From Kluyvera genomosp. 1 (GTDB taxonomy: Bacteria > Pseudomonadota > Gammaproteobacteria > Enterobacterales > Enterobacteriaceae), in contig NZ_LGHZ01000004.1 in assembly GCF_001266615.1 (NCBI RefSeq), positions 248,001-312,000 of the forward strand: a stretch of DNA of 64,000 nt, read 5' to 3'. Below, piece after piece: positions 1 through 9,462 of this stretch. Within the stretch, counting starts at the first letter, position 1. Every line of letters starts with the position of its first letter. A program made the translations under genes and the position numbers. The notes below the pieces were generated by a model. The model did not search any database, was not told where the DNA came from, and was given only the letters and a program-made list of their open reading frames with translations.

Positions 1-1
1 G

Positions 2-199
2 ATTGGTCACCTGGTCACGCAGAAGCGTTTGAAGCTTTCGCCGACTCTGTTTATTGCGACGCTGGACAGTGAACTGGATGTGATTTCCGTGTGTAACGTG
101 ACCGGTGAAGTGGTCAAAGAGACCCTCGGAACCCGTAACCGCCTGCCGCTAGCCTCCTCCCTTGCGAGTTTCCTGACTCAACTTAATCCACTTCTGTAA
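2..199 (+). CDS. syd: Syd, SecY-interacting protein (C-terminal part)
   Basis: This is the last 65 codons of a gene entering from the left edge, read in frame from base 2 to a TAA at 197-199. The visible stretch includes [10 protein letters not shown] and KETLGTRN, which match the C-terminus of enterobacterial Syd. Syd is a small peripheral membrane protein that binds SecY and is thought to act in quality control of the SecYEG translocon. The placement just before csrB and yqcC matches the E. coli order. The start codon is outside the window. Confidence 0.93.
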   Translation: MGHLVTQKRLKLSPTLFIATLDSELDVISVCNVTGEVVKETLGTRNRLPLASSLASFLTQLNPLL

Positions 200-218
200 G
201 ACAGTTTGCCCGTCACTT

Positions 219-236
219 TGTGAGAGATCTCTTACA
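219..236. promoter_or_regulatory. UvrY/SirA binding palindrome upstream of csrB
   Basis: The 18-mer TGTGAGAGATCTCTTACA is a nearly perfect inverted repeat lying about 190 bases before the csrB start. It has the sequence and placement of the element bound by the phosphorylated response regulator UvrY (SirA) in E. coli and Salmonella. The match is direct; binding in this organism is inferred. The cognate kinase gene barA lies at 5305-8058. Confidence 0.85.
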
Positions 237-409
237 CGTACTGTAGGAGATCGCCAGAATGTAAGTAGGATACTCATCACGTTAAATTAACTATTTCTTT
301 TTATATCAATTAGATGAGTTTTTATTCTGCTATTTTTTAATCGTGTAAGCCTTAAGGGTTTTCCTGTGAGGCACTTGTAAGACGGGGCGGAATAGCGGAT
401 TCTATCTAC

Positions 410-776
410 GTCGACAGGGAGTCGCACAGTGAAGTGAACATCAGGATGATGACACTTCATAGGACACACCGGGAAGGTGATACAAGGAAAGGCTTCAGGA
501 TGAAGCGCAGGATCACGCAGGAACGCGTTAAAGGACACCTCCAGGACGGAGAATGAGAGCCAGACAGGATATCTGGTGGATCAGGAAGATCGGGACACAC
601 TCAAGGATTGGGTGAAATCACATCGGGGTGGTGTGATGCAGGAAGCAGCCGTTTATGGACGAACAGGTCAGGAGACCATAGGAAAAGTTGTCACGGACGA
701 GCAGGGAGCACCAAAAGTAGCTGGATTGCTGCGAAACGAACCGGGAGCACTGTTTATACAGTGCTCCCTTTTTTTT
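410..776 (+). ncRNA. csrB: CsrB small regulatory RNA
   Basis: No protein gene fits between syd and yqcC. The segment begins with GTCGACAGGGAGTC, the conserved 5' end of CsrB, and carries about twenty GGA motifs, many as CAGGA or AAGGA in predicted hairpin loops. It ends in a strong intrinsic terminator. The length, about 367 nt, is that of E. coli CsrB (369 nt). CsrB sequesters many copies of the RNA-binding protein CsrA and so relieves CsrA control of carbon storage, motility and biofilm genes. Its transcription is expected to depend on BarA-UvrY, and the UvrY palindrome is at 219-236. The 5' end is assigned by similarity. Confidence 0.95.
743..776 (+). terminator. csrB intrinsic terminator
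   Basis: GGGAGCAC and GTGCTCCC pair around a ten-base loop and are followed by eight T residues. This marks the 3' end of CsrB and separates it from yqcC, which starts 58 bases later. Confidence 0.92.
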
Positions 777-834
777 GTTTCTCGCCAACCAGAAGTGGTA
801 TTCTGCGCCCGATTTTGTTTCCTCTGAGGTTTCC

Positions 835-1164
835 ATGACACGCCACGACAGCCTACGCGACCAACTCCTGCTAATTGAAACTCTGCTTCGTCAGCATCAG
901 CATTGGCAAGAGACCGCCCCGCACGACAGCGCTTTCGCCAGCGATCAGCCTTTTTGCATGGATACGCTGGAGCCGCTTGAGTGGCTACAGTGGGTGTTGA
1001 TCCCGCGTATGCATCAGCTACTGGATAGCGGCATGCCGCTACCAAAAGATTTCGCCATCGCACCCTACTATGAGATGGCTCTCGATACAGCCCATCCGCT
1101 GCGCGAGATTATCCTGCCACCGTTGAGCGAGCTGGACACTTTCTTCGCGGACGACGCGCGCTGA
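835..1164 (+). CDS. yqcC: YqcC family protein
   Basis: The 109-residue product matches E. coli YqcC in length and in its central motif EPLEWLQWVLIPRMH. It is a small, acidic, probably helical cytosolic protein with no established biochemical function. The ATG at 835 is preceded by GAGG. An in-frame ATG at 775 lies inside the csrB terminator and is rejected. The stop overlaps the truC start (TGATG), so translation of the two is probably coupled, which hints at a link to RNA modification but does not prove one. Confidence 0.9.
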   Translation: MTRHDSLRDQLLLIETLLRQHQHWQETAPHDSAFASDQPFCMDTLEPLEWLQWVLIPRMHQLLDSGMPLPKDFAIAPYYEMALDTAHPLREIILPPLSELDTFFADDAR

Positions 1165-1946
1165 TGCTGGAAATTATTTACCAGGATGAATGGCTGGTGG
1201 CGGTCAACAAGCCGTCCGGTTGGTTGGTTCATCGCAGCTGGCTCGATCGCGATGAAAAAGTGGTCGTGATGCAAACGGTGCGTGACCAAATTGGTCAGCA
1301 CGTTTTTACCGCCCATCGTCTTGATCGGCCAACGTCAGGTGTCCTGTTGATGGGGCTTTCCAGCGAAGCGGGCCGCCGTTTGTCTCAGCAGTTTGAACAG
1401 CACCTGATTCAAAAGCGTTACCACGCGATTGTGCGTGGTTGGCTCACTGACGACGCGGTGCTCGACTATCCGCTGGTAGAAGAGCTGGATAAAATCGCCG
1501 ATAAGTTCGCTCGCGAGAATAAAGAACCGCAGCCTGCGGTAACCCACTATCGCGGCCTGGCGACGGTGGAAATGCCGGTGGCGACCGGGCGTTATCCGAC
1601 GACGCGTTATGGGTTGGTGGAACTGGATCCGAAAACGGGCCGTAAGCATCAGCTGCGCCGCCATATGTCCCATCTTCGCCACCCGATGATAGGCGACAGC
1701 AAGCACGGTGATTTACGTCAGAATCGCAGCGCGCTCGAGCATTTTGGCTGTAGTCGGCTGATGCTGCACGCCAGCCAGCTGTCGCTGACTCATCCGTTCA
1801 CGGGTGAACCTCTAGTGATTCGAGCCGGGTTGGATGACGTCTGGATGCAGGCTTTATCACATTTCGGCTGGCGCGGACTTCTCCCTGAGAATGAAAGGGT
1901 TGAGTTTGTTGCCGACAGCGGTCAGGATGAAGCTATCCAGAAGTAA
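1164..1946 (+). CDS. truC: tRNA pseudouridine(65) synthase TruC
   Basis: A 260-residue RluA/RsuA-type pseudouridine synthase. The catalytic motif HRLDRPTSG places the nucleophilic aspartate at residue 54, and RKHQLRRHMSHLRHPMIGD is the second conserved block. TruC converts uridine 65 in the TpsiC arm region of certain tRNAs to pseudouridine. The length equals E. coli TruC. It overlaps yqcC by one base and is followed 15 bases later by yqcA, so the three genes form a likely operon. Confidence 0.95.
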   Translation: MLEIIYQDEWLVAVNKPSGWLVHRSWLDRDEKVVVMQTVRDQIGQHVFTAHRLDRPTSGVLLMGLSSEAGRRLSQQFEQHLIQKRYHAIVRGWLTDDAVLDYPLVEELDKIADKFARENKEPQPAVTHYRGLATVEMPVATGRYPTTRYGLVELDPKTGRKHQLRRHMSHLRHPMIGDSKHGDLRQNRSALEHFGCSRLMLHASQLSLTHPFTGEPLVIRAGLDDVWMQALSHFGWRGLLPENERVEFVADSGQDEAIQK

Positions 1947-1961
1947 ACAGGGAGTTAAATC

Positions 1962-2405
1962 ATGGCAGAAGTCGGGATTTTTGTAGGTACCATGTACGGC
2001 AATTCGCTGCTGGTGGCGGAAGAAGCGGAAACCATTCTGACCGGTCTCGGCCACCAGGCAAAAGTCTTTGAAGATCCGATGGTGGGCGATTGGGAAAGTT
2101 ACACCGGGAAATACGTTCTGGTCGTGACTTCCACAACCGGACAGGGCGATTTGCCTGACAGCATCGTACCGCTGTACAACGATCTTCAGGACATGTATCA
2201 GCCACATTTACGCTACGGCATTATTGCGCTGGGAGATAGCACCTACGCTAATTTTTGCGGTGGCGGTAAACGCTTTGATGCGCTGCTACAAGAACAAAGC
2301 GCTCAGCGCGTTGGCGACATGCTGATGATTGACGCTTCAGAAGACCCAGAGCCGGAAAGCGTTTCTAATCCGTGGGTTGAGCAGTGGGCGACATTGCTTA
2401 AATAG
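1962..2405 (+). CDS. yqcA: YqcA flavodoxin
   Basis: A 147-residue short-chain flavodoxin related to MioC. The FMN phosphate loop appears as GTMYGNS near the N-terminus, and the later loops are STTGQGDLP and [12 protein letters not shown]. It is a soluble one-electron carrier whose physiological partner in this operon is not known. It is the last gene of yqcC-truC-yqcA; GGGAG lies upstream of the ATG. Confidence 0.93.
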   Translation: MAEVGIFVGTMYGNSLLVAEEAETILTGLGHQAKVFEDPMVGDWESYTGKYVLVVTSTTGQGDLPDSIVPLYNDLQDMYQPHLRYGIIALGDSTYANFCGGGKRFDALLQEQSAQRVGDMLMIDASEDPEPESVSNPWVEQWATLLK

Positions 2406-2423
2406 AGCACTCTCTTCTTTTTT

Positions 2424-2452
2424 CAACCGGTACAACAGGTTTGTACCGGTTG
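2424..2452 (+). terminator. Hairpin downstream of yqcA
   Basis: CAACCGGTACAA and TTGTACCGGTTG form a perfect 12-bp stem with a CAGGT loop, 19 bases after the yqcA stop. The T run lies on the upstream side (CTTCTTTTTT) and only short T groups follow. It is a probable terminator, though efficiency in the forward direction is uncertain. Confidence 0.65.
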
Positions 2453-2500
2453 CTATTTGTTCGTTGGCCATACAAGTAAACAATAATCCCCTCCAATATT

Positions 2501-2512
2501 GTGCATATGCAC
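2501..2512. promoter_or_regulatory. Palindrome upstream of gudD, candidate operator
   Basis: GTGCATATGCAC is a perfect 12-bp palindrome about 100 bases before the gudD ATG, set in AT-rich sequence. E. coli glucarate genes are controlled by the activator CdaR. This palindrome is a reasonable place for such a regulator to bind, but I cannot confirm the CdaR consensus from memory. Confidence 0.4.
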
Positions 2513-2615
2513 GATGAGCGCTTATCTATTGCTTCTTATACTGCTTTTAGTCGACGAGTCGAGGCGCTGAGTCACTGTGCTTACGGCAGTCGTTACAGTT
2601 AACAAGGATTAAGCC

Positions 2616-3956
2616 ATGACCATTTCCTCTTCAACGCCCATCGTGACATCTATGCAGGTGATCCCGGTTGCCGGGCGTGACAGCATGCTAATGAATCTGA
2701 GCGGGGCGCACGCGCCGTTTTTTACCCGCAATATTGTGATTATCAACGATAACGCGGGCCATACGGGCGTAGGTGAAATTCCGGGCGGTGAAAAGATTCG
2801 ACTGACGCTGGAAGACGCCATTCCGCTGGTCGTGGGGAAAACCCTCGGCGAGTATAAAAACGTGTTGAATACCGTCCGCAGTACCTTCGCCGATCGCGAT
2901 TCTAGCGGTCGTGGCCTGCAAACATTCGACCTGCGTACGACGATCCACGTGGTCACCGGTATTGAAGCTGCGATGCTCGATCTGTTAGGCCAGCATTTGG
3001 GCGTCAATGTGGCCTCGTTACTGGGCGACGGTCAGCAGCGTAACGAAGTGGAAATGCTCGGCTATTTGTTCTTTGTCGGCAACCGTCACGCGACGCCGCT
3101 GCCGTATCAGAGCCAGCCAGATGAGCGCTGCGACTGGTATCGTCTGCGCCATGACGAGGCGATGACGCCGGATGCGGTGGTACGCCTGGCGGAAGCAGCA
3201 TATGAAAAATACGGCTTCAACGATTTTAAACTCAAGGGCGGGGTGCTGGCCGGTGAAGAAGAAGCCGAGTCTATAGTAGCACTGGCGAAACGCTTCCCGC
3301 AGGCGCGCGTCACCCTTGATCCAAACGGTGCGTGGTCGCTGGATGAAGCGATTAAAATCGGTAAATACCTGAAGGGGACGCTGGCCTACGCTGAAGATCC
3401 GTGCGGCGCTGAGCAAGGGTTCTCCGGGCGTGAGGTGATGGCAGAGTTCCGCCGCGCGACGGGCCTTCCGACCGCCACCAATATGATTGCCACCGACTGG
3501 CGTCAGATGGGCCATACCCTGGCCCTTCAGTCGGTGGATATCCCGCTTGCCGATCCGCATTTTTGGACTATGCAGGGCTCGGTTCGCGTGGCGCAGATGT
3601 GCCATGAGTTTGGCCTGACCTGGGGATCGCATTCCAACAACCACTTTGATATTTCGCTCGCGATGTTTACCCATGTTGCCGCCGCCGCTCCGGGTAAAAT
3701 CACCGCTATCGATACCCATTGGATCTGGCAGGAGGGGAATCAGCGCCTAACTAAAGAGCCGTTTGAGATTAACGGCGGGATGGTTCAGGTGCCAAACAAA
3801 CCGGGTCTGGGGGTAGAGCTGGATATGGATCAGGTTATGCAAGCCAATGAACTGTATAAAAAATACGGTCTTGGTGCGCGTGATGATGCGATGGGAATGC
3901 AGTACCTGATCCCAAACTGGACCTTTGATAACAAACGCCCGTGTATGGTGCGCTAA
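2616..3956 (+). CDS. gudD: Glucarate dehydratase
   Basis: A 446-residue enolase-superfamily enzyme that dehydrates D-glucarate (and L-idarate) to 5-keto-4-deoxy-D-glucarate. The second-strand lysine motif is FNDFKLKGG, the metal ligands lie in [17 protein letters not shown] and [10 protein letters not shown], and the catalytic histidine is in [11 protein letters not shown]. Length and sequence follow E. coli GudD closely (C-terminal KRPCMVR is shared). The E. coli neighbours gudP (permease) and gudX (inactive paralogue) are absent, and garK follows 86 bases downstream, making a reduced two-gene catabolic unit. Confidence 0.96.
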   Translation: MTISSSTPIVTSMQVIPVAGRDSMLMNLSGAHAPFFTRNIVIINDNAGHTGVGEIPGGEKIRLTLEDAIPLVVGKTLGEYKNVLNTVRSTFADRDSSGRGLQTFDLRTTIHVVTGIEAAMLDLLGQHLGVNVASLLGDGQQRNEVEMLGYLFFVGNRHATPLPYQSQPDERCDWYRLRHDEAMTPDAVVRLAEAAYEKYGFNDFKLKGGVLAGEEEAESIVALAKRFPQARVTLDPNGAWSLDEAIKIGKYLKGTLAYAEDPCGAEQGFSGREVMAEFRRATGLPTATNMIATDWRQMGHTLALQSVDIPLADPHFWTMQGSVRVAQMCHEFGLTWGSHSNNHFDISLAMFTHVAAAAPGKITAIDTHWIWQEGNQRLTKEPFEINGGMVQVPNKPGLGVELDMDQVMQANELYKKYGLGARDDAMGMQYLIPNWTFDNKRPCMVR

Positions 3957-3983
3957 AATTAATGCCGGTTCCAACAGGAGCCG

Positions 3984-4019
3984 GCAGTGTTCTACACATG
4001 AGGGTGTGTAGAACACTGC
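3984..4019 (+). repeat. Perfect 15-bp hairpin between gudD and garK
   Basis: GCAGTGTTCTACACA pairs perfectly with TGTGTAGAACACTGC around the six-base loop TGAGGG. No T run follows, so it does not look like a simple terminator. A second, shorter hairpin (TGCCGG with CCGGCA, 3963-3986) shares three bases with it, so the two folds are mutually exclusive. It ends 23 bases before the garK ATG. Confidence 0.8.
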
Positions 4020-4042
4020 TGCTAACCGCATAAGGACAGCCC

Positions 4043-5182
4043 ATGAAAATTGTGATTGCCCCGGATTCTTACAAGGAAAGTCTGAGTGCACTTGATGTCG
4101 CAAGCGCCATTGAATCGGGCTTTCGGGAAATTTACCCCGACGCTGAATACGTAAAGATTCCGGTAGCTGACGGGGGCGAAGGTACCGTGGAAGCCATGGT
4201 CGCGGCGACACAAGGGCGCATTATTGACGTCGAGGCGACCGGGCCGCTGGGTGAGACGGTGGCGGCATTTTACGGTGTGTCGGGTGACGAGCAGTGCGCG
4301 TTTATTGAAATGGCGGCGGCAAGCGGCCTTGAACTCTTAACGGCTGCAAAGCGTAACCCACTGAAAACCACGTCATGGGGAACCGGTGAGTTGATTCGTC
4401 ACGCCCTGGATCTGGGCGTAAAGCGGATCATCATCGGTTTAGGCGGCAGCGCCACCAATGACGGCGGTGCGGGGATGGTTCAGGCGCTAGGCGCGAAACT
4501 GCTGACGGCTGAAAATCAGCAAATTGCCTACGGTGGCGCTGGCCTGGCAACGCTGGCAAAGATTGATGTCAGTGGGCTGGATAGCCGTTTGGCACACTGT
4601 CAGATAGACGTGGCCTGCGATGTCACTAACCCGCTGACGGGTGACGACGGGGCTTCTGCGGTGTTTGGCCCGCAGAAAGGGGCAACACCGGAAATGGTGG
4701 TCCAACTGGATGATGCGCTGATGCATTTTGCTCAGCGGATGAAACAGGATTTAGCCATCGATGTACTGACACTGGAAGGTGGTGGTGCTGCCGGAGGGAT
4801 GGGCGCCGCGCTGTATGCCTTCTGTGGCGCAAAGCTGCGGCCCGGTATCGATATCGTTACTGACGCGCTGCATTTAGAGGCGCTGGTGGCGGGTGCGGAT
4901 CTGGTGATCACCGGCGAGGGACGGATGGATAGTCAGACCATTCACGGTAAAGTTCCTGTGGGCGTAGCGCGAGTGGCCAAACGTCATCATATTCCAGTTA
5001 TTGGCATCGCTGGCAGTCTGACGGAGGATGTCGGCGTGGTGCATCAACACGGGGTGGATGCGGTATTTAGCGTTCTCTACCGCATTTGTTCGCTTGAAGA
5101 TGCCTTAGCTCAGGCAGGTGATAATGTGCGGATGGCGGCGCGGAACATTGCGGCCGCGATCAAGATAGGGCAGACGCTGTAG
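4043..5182 (+). CDS. garK: Glycerate 2-kinase
   Basis: A 379-residue GarK/GlxK-family kinase that phosphorylates D-glycerate, the end product of glucarate and galactarate breakdown, to 2-phosphoglycerate. The family signatures APDSYKESLSA at the N-terminus, VADGGEGTVEAM, GLGGSATNDGGAGMVQALG and ITGEGRMDSQT are all present. Together with gudD it supplies two steps of the glucarate pathway; the aldolase and reductase (garL, garR) are not in this window. A RBS (AAGGACA) precedes the ATG. It could also be called glxK; location with gudD favours garK. Confidence 0.9.
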   Translation: MKIVIAPDSYKESLSALDVASAIESGFREIYPDAEYVKIPVADGGEGTVEAMVAATQGRIIDVEATGPLGETVAAFYGVSGDEQCAFIEMAAASGLELLTAAKRNPLKTTSWGTGELIRHALDLGVKRIIIGLGGSATNDGGAGMVQALGAKLLTAENQQIAYGGAGLATLAKIDVSGLDSRLAHCQIDVACDVTNPLTGDDGASAVFGPQKGATPEMVVQLDDALMHFAQRMKQDLAIDVLTLEGGGAAGGMGAALYAFCGAKLRPGIDIVTDALHLEALVAGADLVITGEGRMDSQTIHGKVPVGVARVAKRHHIPVIGIAGSLTEDVGVVHQHGVDAVFSVLYRICSLEDALAQAGDNVRMAARNIAAAIKIGQTL

Positions 5183-5208
5183 AGTTTTTCCCGACAGCGT
5201 TGCCTAAT

Positions 5209-5252
5209 GCCCACGGCAATACGAAACAGAATTTCGTAGGGGCGTTTTATTT
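5209..5252 (+). terminator. Probable garK terminator
   Basis: TACGAAA (5220-5226) and TTTCGTA (5232-5238) form a stem, which GCCC and GGGGC extend across an internal loop. TTTTATTT follows. It lies between convergent garK and barA. Confidence 0.55.
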
Positions 5253-5271
5253 GAGCCGGCCTAACTAGCGT

Positions 5272-5304
5272 CACCCGGCAACACTGCGCGCTGCCGGGTA
5301 GGTG
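5272..5304. repeat. REP-like palindrome between garK and barA
   Basis: ACCCGGCA (5273-5280) pairs with TGCCGGGT (5292-5299) around an 11-base GC-rich loop, touching the barA stop codon. The form resembles the REP-type intergenic palindromes of enterobacteria. A related CCGGGTGG/CCACCCGG unit occurs at 25415-25445. Confidence 0.6.
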
Positions 5305-8058
5305 CTATCCCAAAATCTTCCGGGTCTCCCGGGTGACATTGTCCATCTCATCCAGTAGTTCAAGCAACTCAGGTTCCAGATCTTCTGCCGGGGTGCCGCT
5401 GCGCAGCTGGCCTTCAATTAACTGGCACAAGTGCTTCAGCCGCGGCACACCGCTGTATCCGCAGCTTCCGTGGAGTTTGTGGATGGCATCGACCAGATTT
5501 TCCGGTTCCTCTCCCACCAGTTGCTCCTCCACTTTGTTGCGGATTTCCGGCAGGAAAGCAACCAGCATTTGCAGCATTTCACGCGCCAAATCCGGTTTGT
5601 AGGCGGCCTGACGTAACGCCAGCTGCCAGTCGAGCGTAGCGTTTAGATCAATCGGCGGCTCGATTGGTTCTTGTTGTAAAGGACGTGGTGGCGTATTGAC
5701 GCCGGGCTTATAGCGCAACAGCAAATCATGCAGCCGATTTTCTTCAATCGGCTTCGCCAGATAATCGTTCATCCCGGCTGCGCGCAGCTTCTCTTTTTGC
5801 CCTGCGAGGGCGTGCGCGGTGACGGCAATCACCGGCGTCTGTTGCTGGTGCGGTAGTTGGCGAATGAGTTCACAGGCGCGGATGCCATCGATATCCGGCA
5901 TCTGAATATCCATCAAAATGAGATCGAACTTCATCTGTTTGGCGCACTCAATTGCCTGCTGCCCGCTCTCGCACAGCTCAACGTGCTGGACCTGATCATC
6001 AAGTAGTGCGCCAATGAGTTTCAGGTTCGCGGGATTGTCATCAACCGCCATCACCGTCATTGGCAGACGATGTTCGGTGTTGGGCAGTTCAATCAAAGAG
6101 GGCGCGCTGCGGCTAAACTCCAGCAGCACGGGCAGTAAACGAGTGGCGGTCAGCGGTTTTAGCAGACAGGCCGCAGCGCCGTTTTTCTTCAGCGCTTCCG
6201 CGTCGACATGAGCATGGCACGGCAGTGCCAGCACCAGCAGTTCGGTCATGCCGAGGGCGATATTGAGTTTTTCCTGATGCATGCTGAGGTCGCGTACCGA
6301 GACCGGGACAGCAACCAGCAGGATGTCATAAAACTCTACCGGTAAGGCGGCAATGCTGACCGCATAGACCACTTCCAGCGGTGTGGAGGCTAGCATGTCC
6401 AGCGTGGCCTGAGCCGCCGCCGCGTTGGCTTCCACGTAGGCGATGCGTTTTCCTTTTAGGCTGCTGGTATCAGGGCCATCGGACACCACGTTAGGGTTCA
6501 GATCGAGATTAATGTTAAACCAGAAGGTCGAGCCCCGGTTTGGCTGGCTGTGGAAGGAGATATCGCCGCCCATTTCGCGCACCAGTTTTTGGGTGATAAC
6601 CAGCCCCAGCCCGGTACCGCCGTGACGGCGAGAAATACTGGCATCGGCCTGACGAAATGCCTGGAACAGACGCGATTGATCGCGTTCCGGGATACCGATG
6701 CCGGTGTCGCGGATTTGCACTTCAATCTGCACTTTGTTGTTACTGATGGCACGCTGTTCAACCAGCACATCGATGTTGCCATTCTCGGTAAATTTGATGG
6801 CATTACCGACCAGATTAGTGATGACCTGCTGTAAGCGGAGCGGGTCGCCAATGACGTTATCCGGCACATCGTTTTTAATGCTGAGCGTTAATTCCAGTCC
6901 TTTATCGTGGGCGGAATGGGCGAGTAGCGTGACCACTTCATCAAGCGAATTGCGCAGTGGGAACGGAATACTTTCCAAAAGCAGTTTGCCGGCTTCGAGC
7001 TTTGAGAAATCGAGAACGTCATTGATGATGGCCAGCAAATTGTTTGCCGAGCGTTCGATGGTGCTCAGATGGTCACGTTGCGTCGGATTCAGCTCGGTTT
7101 TTAGCGTCAGACGGGTAAAGCCAATCACACCGTTAAGCGGCGTGCGCAGCTCATGCGACATGTTGGCAAGGAATTCAGACTTGATACGCGCCGCTTCCTG
7201 GGCGCGCTTTTTAGCCAGATCCAGCTCGACGTTCTGGATCTCCATCTGCTCCAGCGTTTCGCGCAGATCCGACGTTGCCTGATCGACGTTGTGCTGCATC
7301 TCTTCGTGGTAGGCGGCAAGCGACATCGCCATCGAGTTAATGCCGTTTTTCAGCATATCCAGCTCGCCGAGCATGAAGCCTTCAACGCGGCTATCGAGCT
7401 GCCCACGGCGAATACGGTCAACGGTGTTGACCATGTTGCGTATCGGCCCGGTGACGTCCCGCATCAGTCGCCAGCCGAAGATCAGTGCAATACCAATACA
7501 AAACAGCATCATCACGCTGGAAATAAAGATCTCTTTGTATTGCTGAAGACGTACTGATTTGAGATCCAGCTCAAGCGCGACGTAGCCCAGCATATTGACT
7601 GGCGTTTTAGCATCTGACTGAGGTGATTCATCCGGCGAATAGTGTTCCGAAATAATTGGCGTGCGCAGAATCATGATATCGCCATGACGCGTCACGCTCA
7701 GCCTCCGGGGGAACGGCATGCCGCGCGGCAGCTGTAAATCGCCAGGGTCCAACTGATAGTTGGAGGTCACGAACAGTTTATTGTGTTCATCGTAGACGGA
7801 AATCGCGCGCACGATATCGGAGTGCCGGCGGTGAAGTACGCTAATCAACTGACCGATCGATTCACGGTTTTGTAAATTCATACCGTATTCGCTGGAGACG
7901 GCAAGCGGCTCAATAATGCTGGCGCCGGCGTCTTCCAGTTGACGCTGCAGGTCGTTATAGCGGTGTACGACGAAGAAGATGCTGAGCAGTAAACCGATTA
8001 ATACGGTTGGTGCCAGGATCAAAATCATCATTCTTGCACGAAGGCTGTAGTTGGTCAT
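5305..8058 (-). CDS. barA: BarA hybrid sensor histidine kinase
   Basis: A 917-residue tripartite sensor, the same build as E. coli BarA (918). An N-terminal membrane segment (about residues 10-32), a periplasmic sensor and a second membrane segment (near 175-195) are followed by HAMP, the H1 kinase core ([15 protein letters not shown]), ATP-binding boxes ([13 protein letters not shown]), a receiver with [10 protein letters not shown] and a C-terminal HPt domain with [10 protein letters not shown]. It responds to short-chain carboxylates and phosphorylates UvrY, which activates csrB (410-776). It is divergent from rlmD with a 56-base shared gap. Confidence 0.97.
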   Translation of the reverse strand: MTNYSLRARMMILILAPTVLIGLLLSIFFVVHRYNDLQRQLEDAGASIIEPLAVSSEYGMNLQNRESIGQLISVLHRRHSDIVRAISVYDEHNKLFVTSNYQLDPGDLQLPRGMPFPRRLSVTRHGDIMILRTPIISEHYSPDESPQSDAKTPVNMLGYVALELDLKSVRLQQYKEIFISSVMMLFCIGIALIFGWRLMRDVTGPIRNMVNTVDRIRRGQLDSRVEGFMLGELDMLKNGINSMAMSLAAYHEEMQHNVDQATSDLRETLEQMEIQNVELDLAKKRAQEAARIKSEFLANMSHELRTPLNGVIGFTRLTLKTELNPTQRDHLSTIERSANNLLAIINDVLDFSKLEAGKLLLESIPFPLRNSLDEVVTLLAHSAHDKGLELTLSIKNDVPDNVIGDPLRLQQVITNLVGNAIKFTENGNIDVLVEQRAISNNKVQIEVQIRDTGIGIPERDQSRLFQAFRQADASISRRHGGTGLGLVITQKLVREMGGDISFHSQPNRGSTFWFNINLDLNPNVVSDGPDTSSLKGKRIAYVEANAAAAQATLDMLASTPLEVVYAVSIAALPVEFYDILLVAVPVSVRDLSMHQEKLNIALGMTELLVLALPCHAHVDAEALKKNGAAACLLKPLTATRLLPVLLEFSRSAPSLIELPNTEHRLPMTVMAVDDNPANLKLIGALLDDQVQHVELCESGQQAIECAKQMKFDLILMDIQMPDIDGIRACELIRQLPHQQQTPVIAVTAHALAGQKEKLRAAGMNDYLAKPIEENRLHDLLLRYKPGVNTPPRPLQQEPIEPPIDLNATLDWQLALRQAAYKPDLAREMLQMLVAFLPEIRNKVEEQLVGEEPENLVDAIHKLHGSCGYSGVPRLKHLCQLIEGQLRSGTPAEDLEPELLELLDEMDNVTRETRKILG

Positions 8059-8114
8059 GGAGGTCCGTTGTGGGAGAATCAGTGCAATATTTTTGATTGA
8101 GAAAAATCTCTACG

Positions 8115-9416
8115 ATGGCGCAATTCTACTCTGCAAAACGGCGCGTGACGACGCGCCAGATCATAACCGTGACAGTCAACGATCTTGATCCCTTCGGGCA
8201 AGGAGTGGCGCGCCACAACGGTAAAGCATTATTCATCAACGGGTTACTTCCTGAGGAAAGTGCAGAAATCACCATCACGGAAGATAAAAAACAGTACGCA
8301 CGCGGGCAGGTTAAACGTCGTCTGAGCAGCAGTTCTGAACGCGAAACCCCGCGTTGCCCACATTTTGGTGTGTGCGGCGGCTGCCAGCAGCAGCATGCGT
8401 CGGTTGCACTACAACAGCGCAGCAAGCGTGCGGCACTGAATCGTTTAATGAAACATGACGTCGACGCCGTCATTGCTGGAGAGCCTTGGGGCTACCGTCG
8501 TCGCGCGCGGTTAAGCTTGAATTATCAGCCAAAGACCCAACAATTGCAGATGGGGTTTCGCAAGGCTAATTCAAATGAAATCATCGAAGTGGTGCAGTGC
8601 CCCGTTTTGGTGCCCAGCCTTGAGGCGCTATTGCCTGCGGTACGCGAATGTTTGAGCGGGTTGAAGGGTAAGCGTCAGTTAGGGCACGTGGAGTTAGTCA
8701 GTGCTGACAACGGCCCGCTGATGGTGCTGAGGCACACGGCGGCATTAACTGCGGAAGATAAAGAAAAACTGGAACGCTTTTCGCATTCTTCGGGCGTTGC
8801 GCTTTATCTGGCGCCGGAAAGCGAGATACTTGAACGCGTTACGGGTGAATCCCCCTGGTATTCCTCAGACGGGCTACGCTTAACCTTCAGCCCACGCGAT
8901 TTTATTCAGGTCAATGACGGCGTCAATCAGCAGATGGTGGCTACCGCTCTGGCATGGCTGGATATTCAGCCGACCGATCGGGTGCTGGATCTATTCTGCG
9001 GCATGGGTAATTTCACGCTGCCGTTAGCGAAGCAGGCGGCGAGCGTTGTCGGAGTGGAAGGCGTACCAGCGCTGGTTGCAAAAGGCCGCGAGAATGCAGC
9101 GCAGAACCTCCTGCAGAATGTCACCTTCTTCCACGAGAATCTGGAAGATGACGTCACGCTACAGGCGTGGGCTAAGCACGGCTTTGACAAAGTTTTACTC
9201 GATCCTGCCCGTGCTGGCGCACCGGGCGTGATGCAGCATGTTATAAAATTAGCGCCGACGCGGGTGGTCTATGTCTCTTGTAATCCGGCAACGCTGGCGC
9301 GCGATAGCGAGGCATTGCTGAGTGCAGGTTACCAAATTCAGCGTCTGGCAATGCTTGATATGTTCCCGCACACTGGGCACCTGGAATCGATGGTGTTGTT
9401 TGAGCGTAAGTTATAA
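8115..9416 (+). CDS. rlmD: 23S rRNA (uracil(1939)-C5)-methyltransferase RlmD
   Basis: A 433-residue RumA/RlmD enzyme that methylates U1939 of 23S rRNA using SAM. An N-terminal TRAM domain is followed by the iron-sulfur cluster cysteines C81, C87 and C90 ([10 protein letters not shown]), the SAM motif [15 protein letters not shown], and the nucleophile motif [12 protein letters not shown]. The ATG at 8115 is chosen over the in-frame ATG at 8097 because the protein then starts [10 protein letters not shown] like its E. coli homologue. It is 46 bases upstream of relA. Confidence 0.95.
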   Translation: MAQFYSAKRRVTTRQIITVTVNDLDPFGQGVARHNGKALFINGLLPEESAEITITEDKKQYARGQVKRRLSSSSERETPRCPHFGVCGGCQQQHASVALQQRSKRAALNRLMKHDVDAVIAGEPWGYRRRARLSLNYQPKTQQLQMGFRKANSNEIIEVVQCPVLVPSLEALLPAVRECLSGLKGKRQLGHVELVSADNGPLMVLRHTAALTAEDKEKLERFSHSSGVALYLAPESEILERVTGESPWYSSDGLRLTFSPRDFIQVNDGVNQQMVATALAWLDIQPTDRVLDLFCGMGNFTLPLAKQAASVVGVEGVPALVAKGRENAAQNLLQNVTFFHENLEDDVTLQAWAKHGFDKVLLDPARAGAPGVMQHVIKLAPTRVVYVSCNPATLARDSEALLSAGYQIQRLAMLDMFPHTGHLESMVLFERKL

Positions 9417-9462
9417 CTTGGCTTGCCGACTTCGGCAGGCCTGTCCCTGAAAGGAGAGGACA

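Noticed and set aside
287-538. 83-codon minus-strand frame across the csrB 5' half
   Set aside because: It overlaps the csrB promoter and the conserved GGA region on the opposite strand, with no start signal and no homology.
576-838. Small open frames within and after csrB
   Set aside because: They lie inside the CsrB RNA and run through its terminator. None has a ribosome site or a recognisable product.
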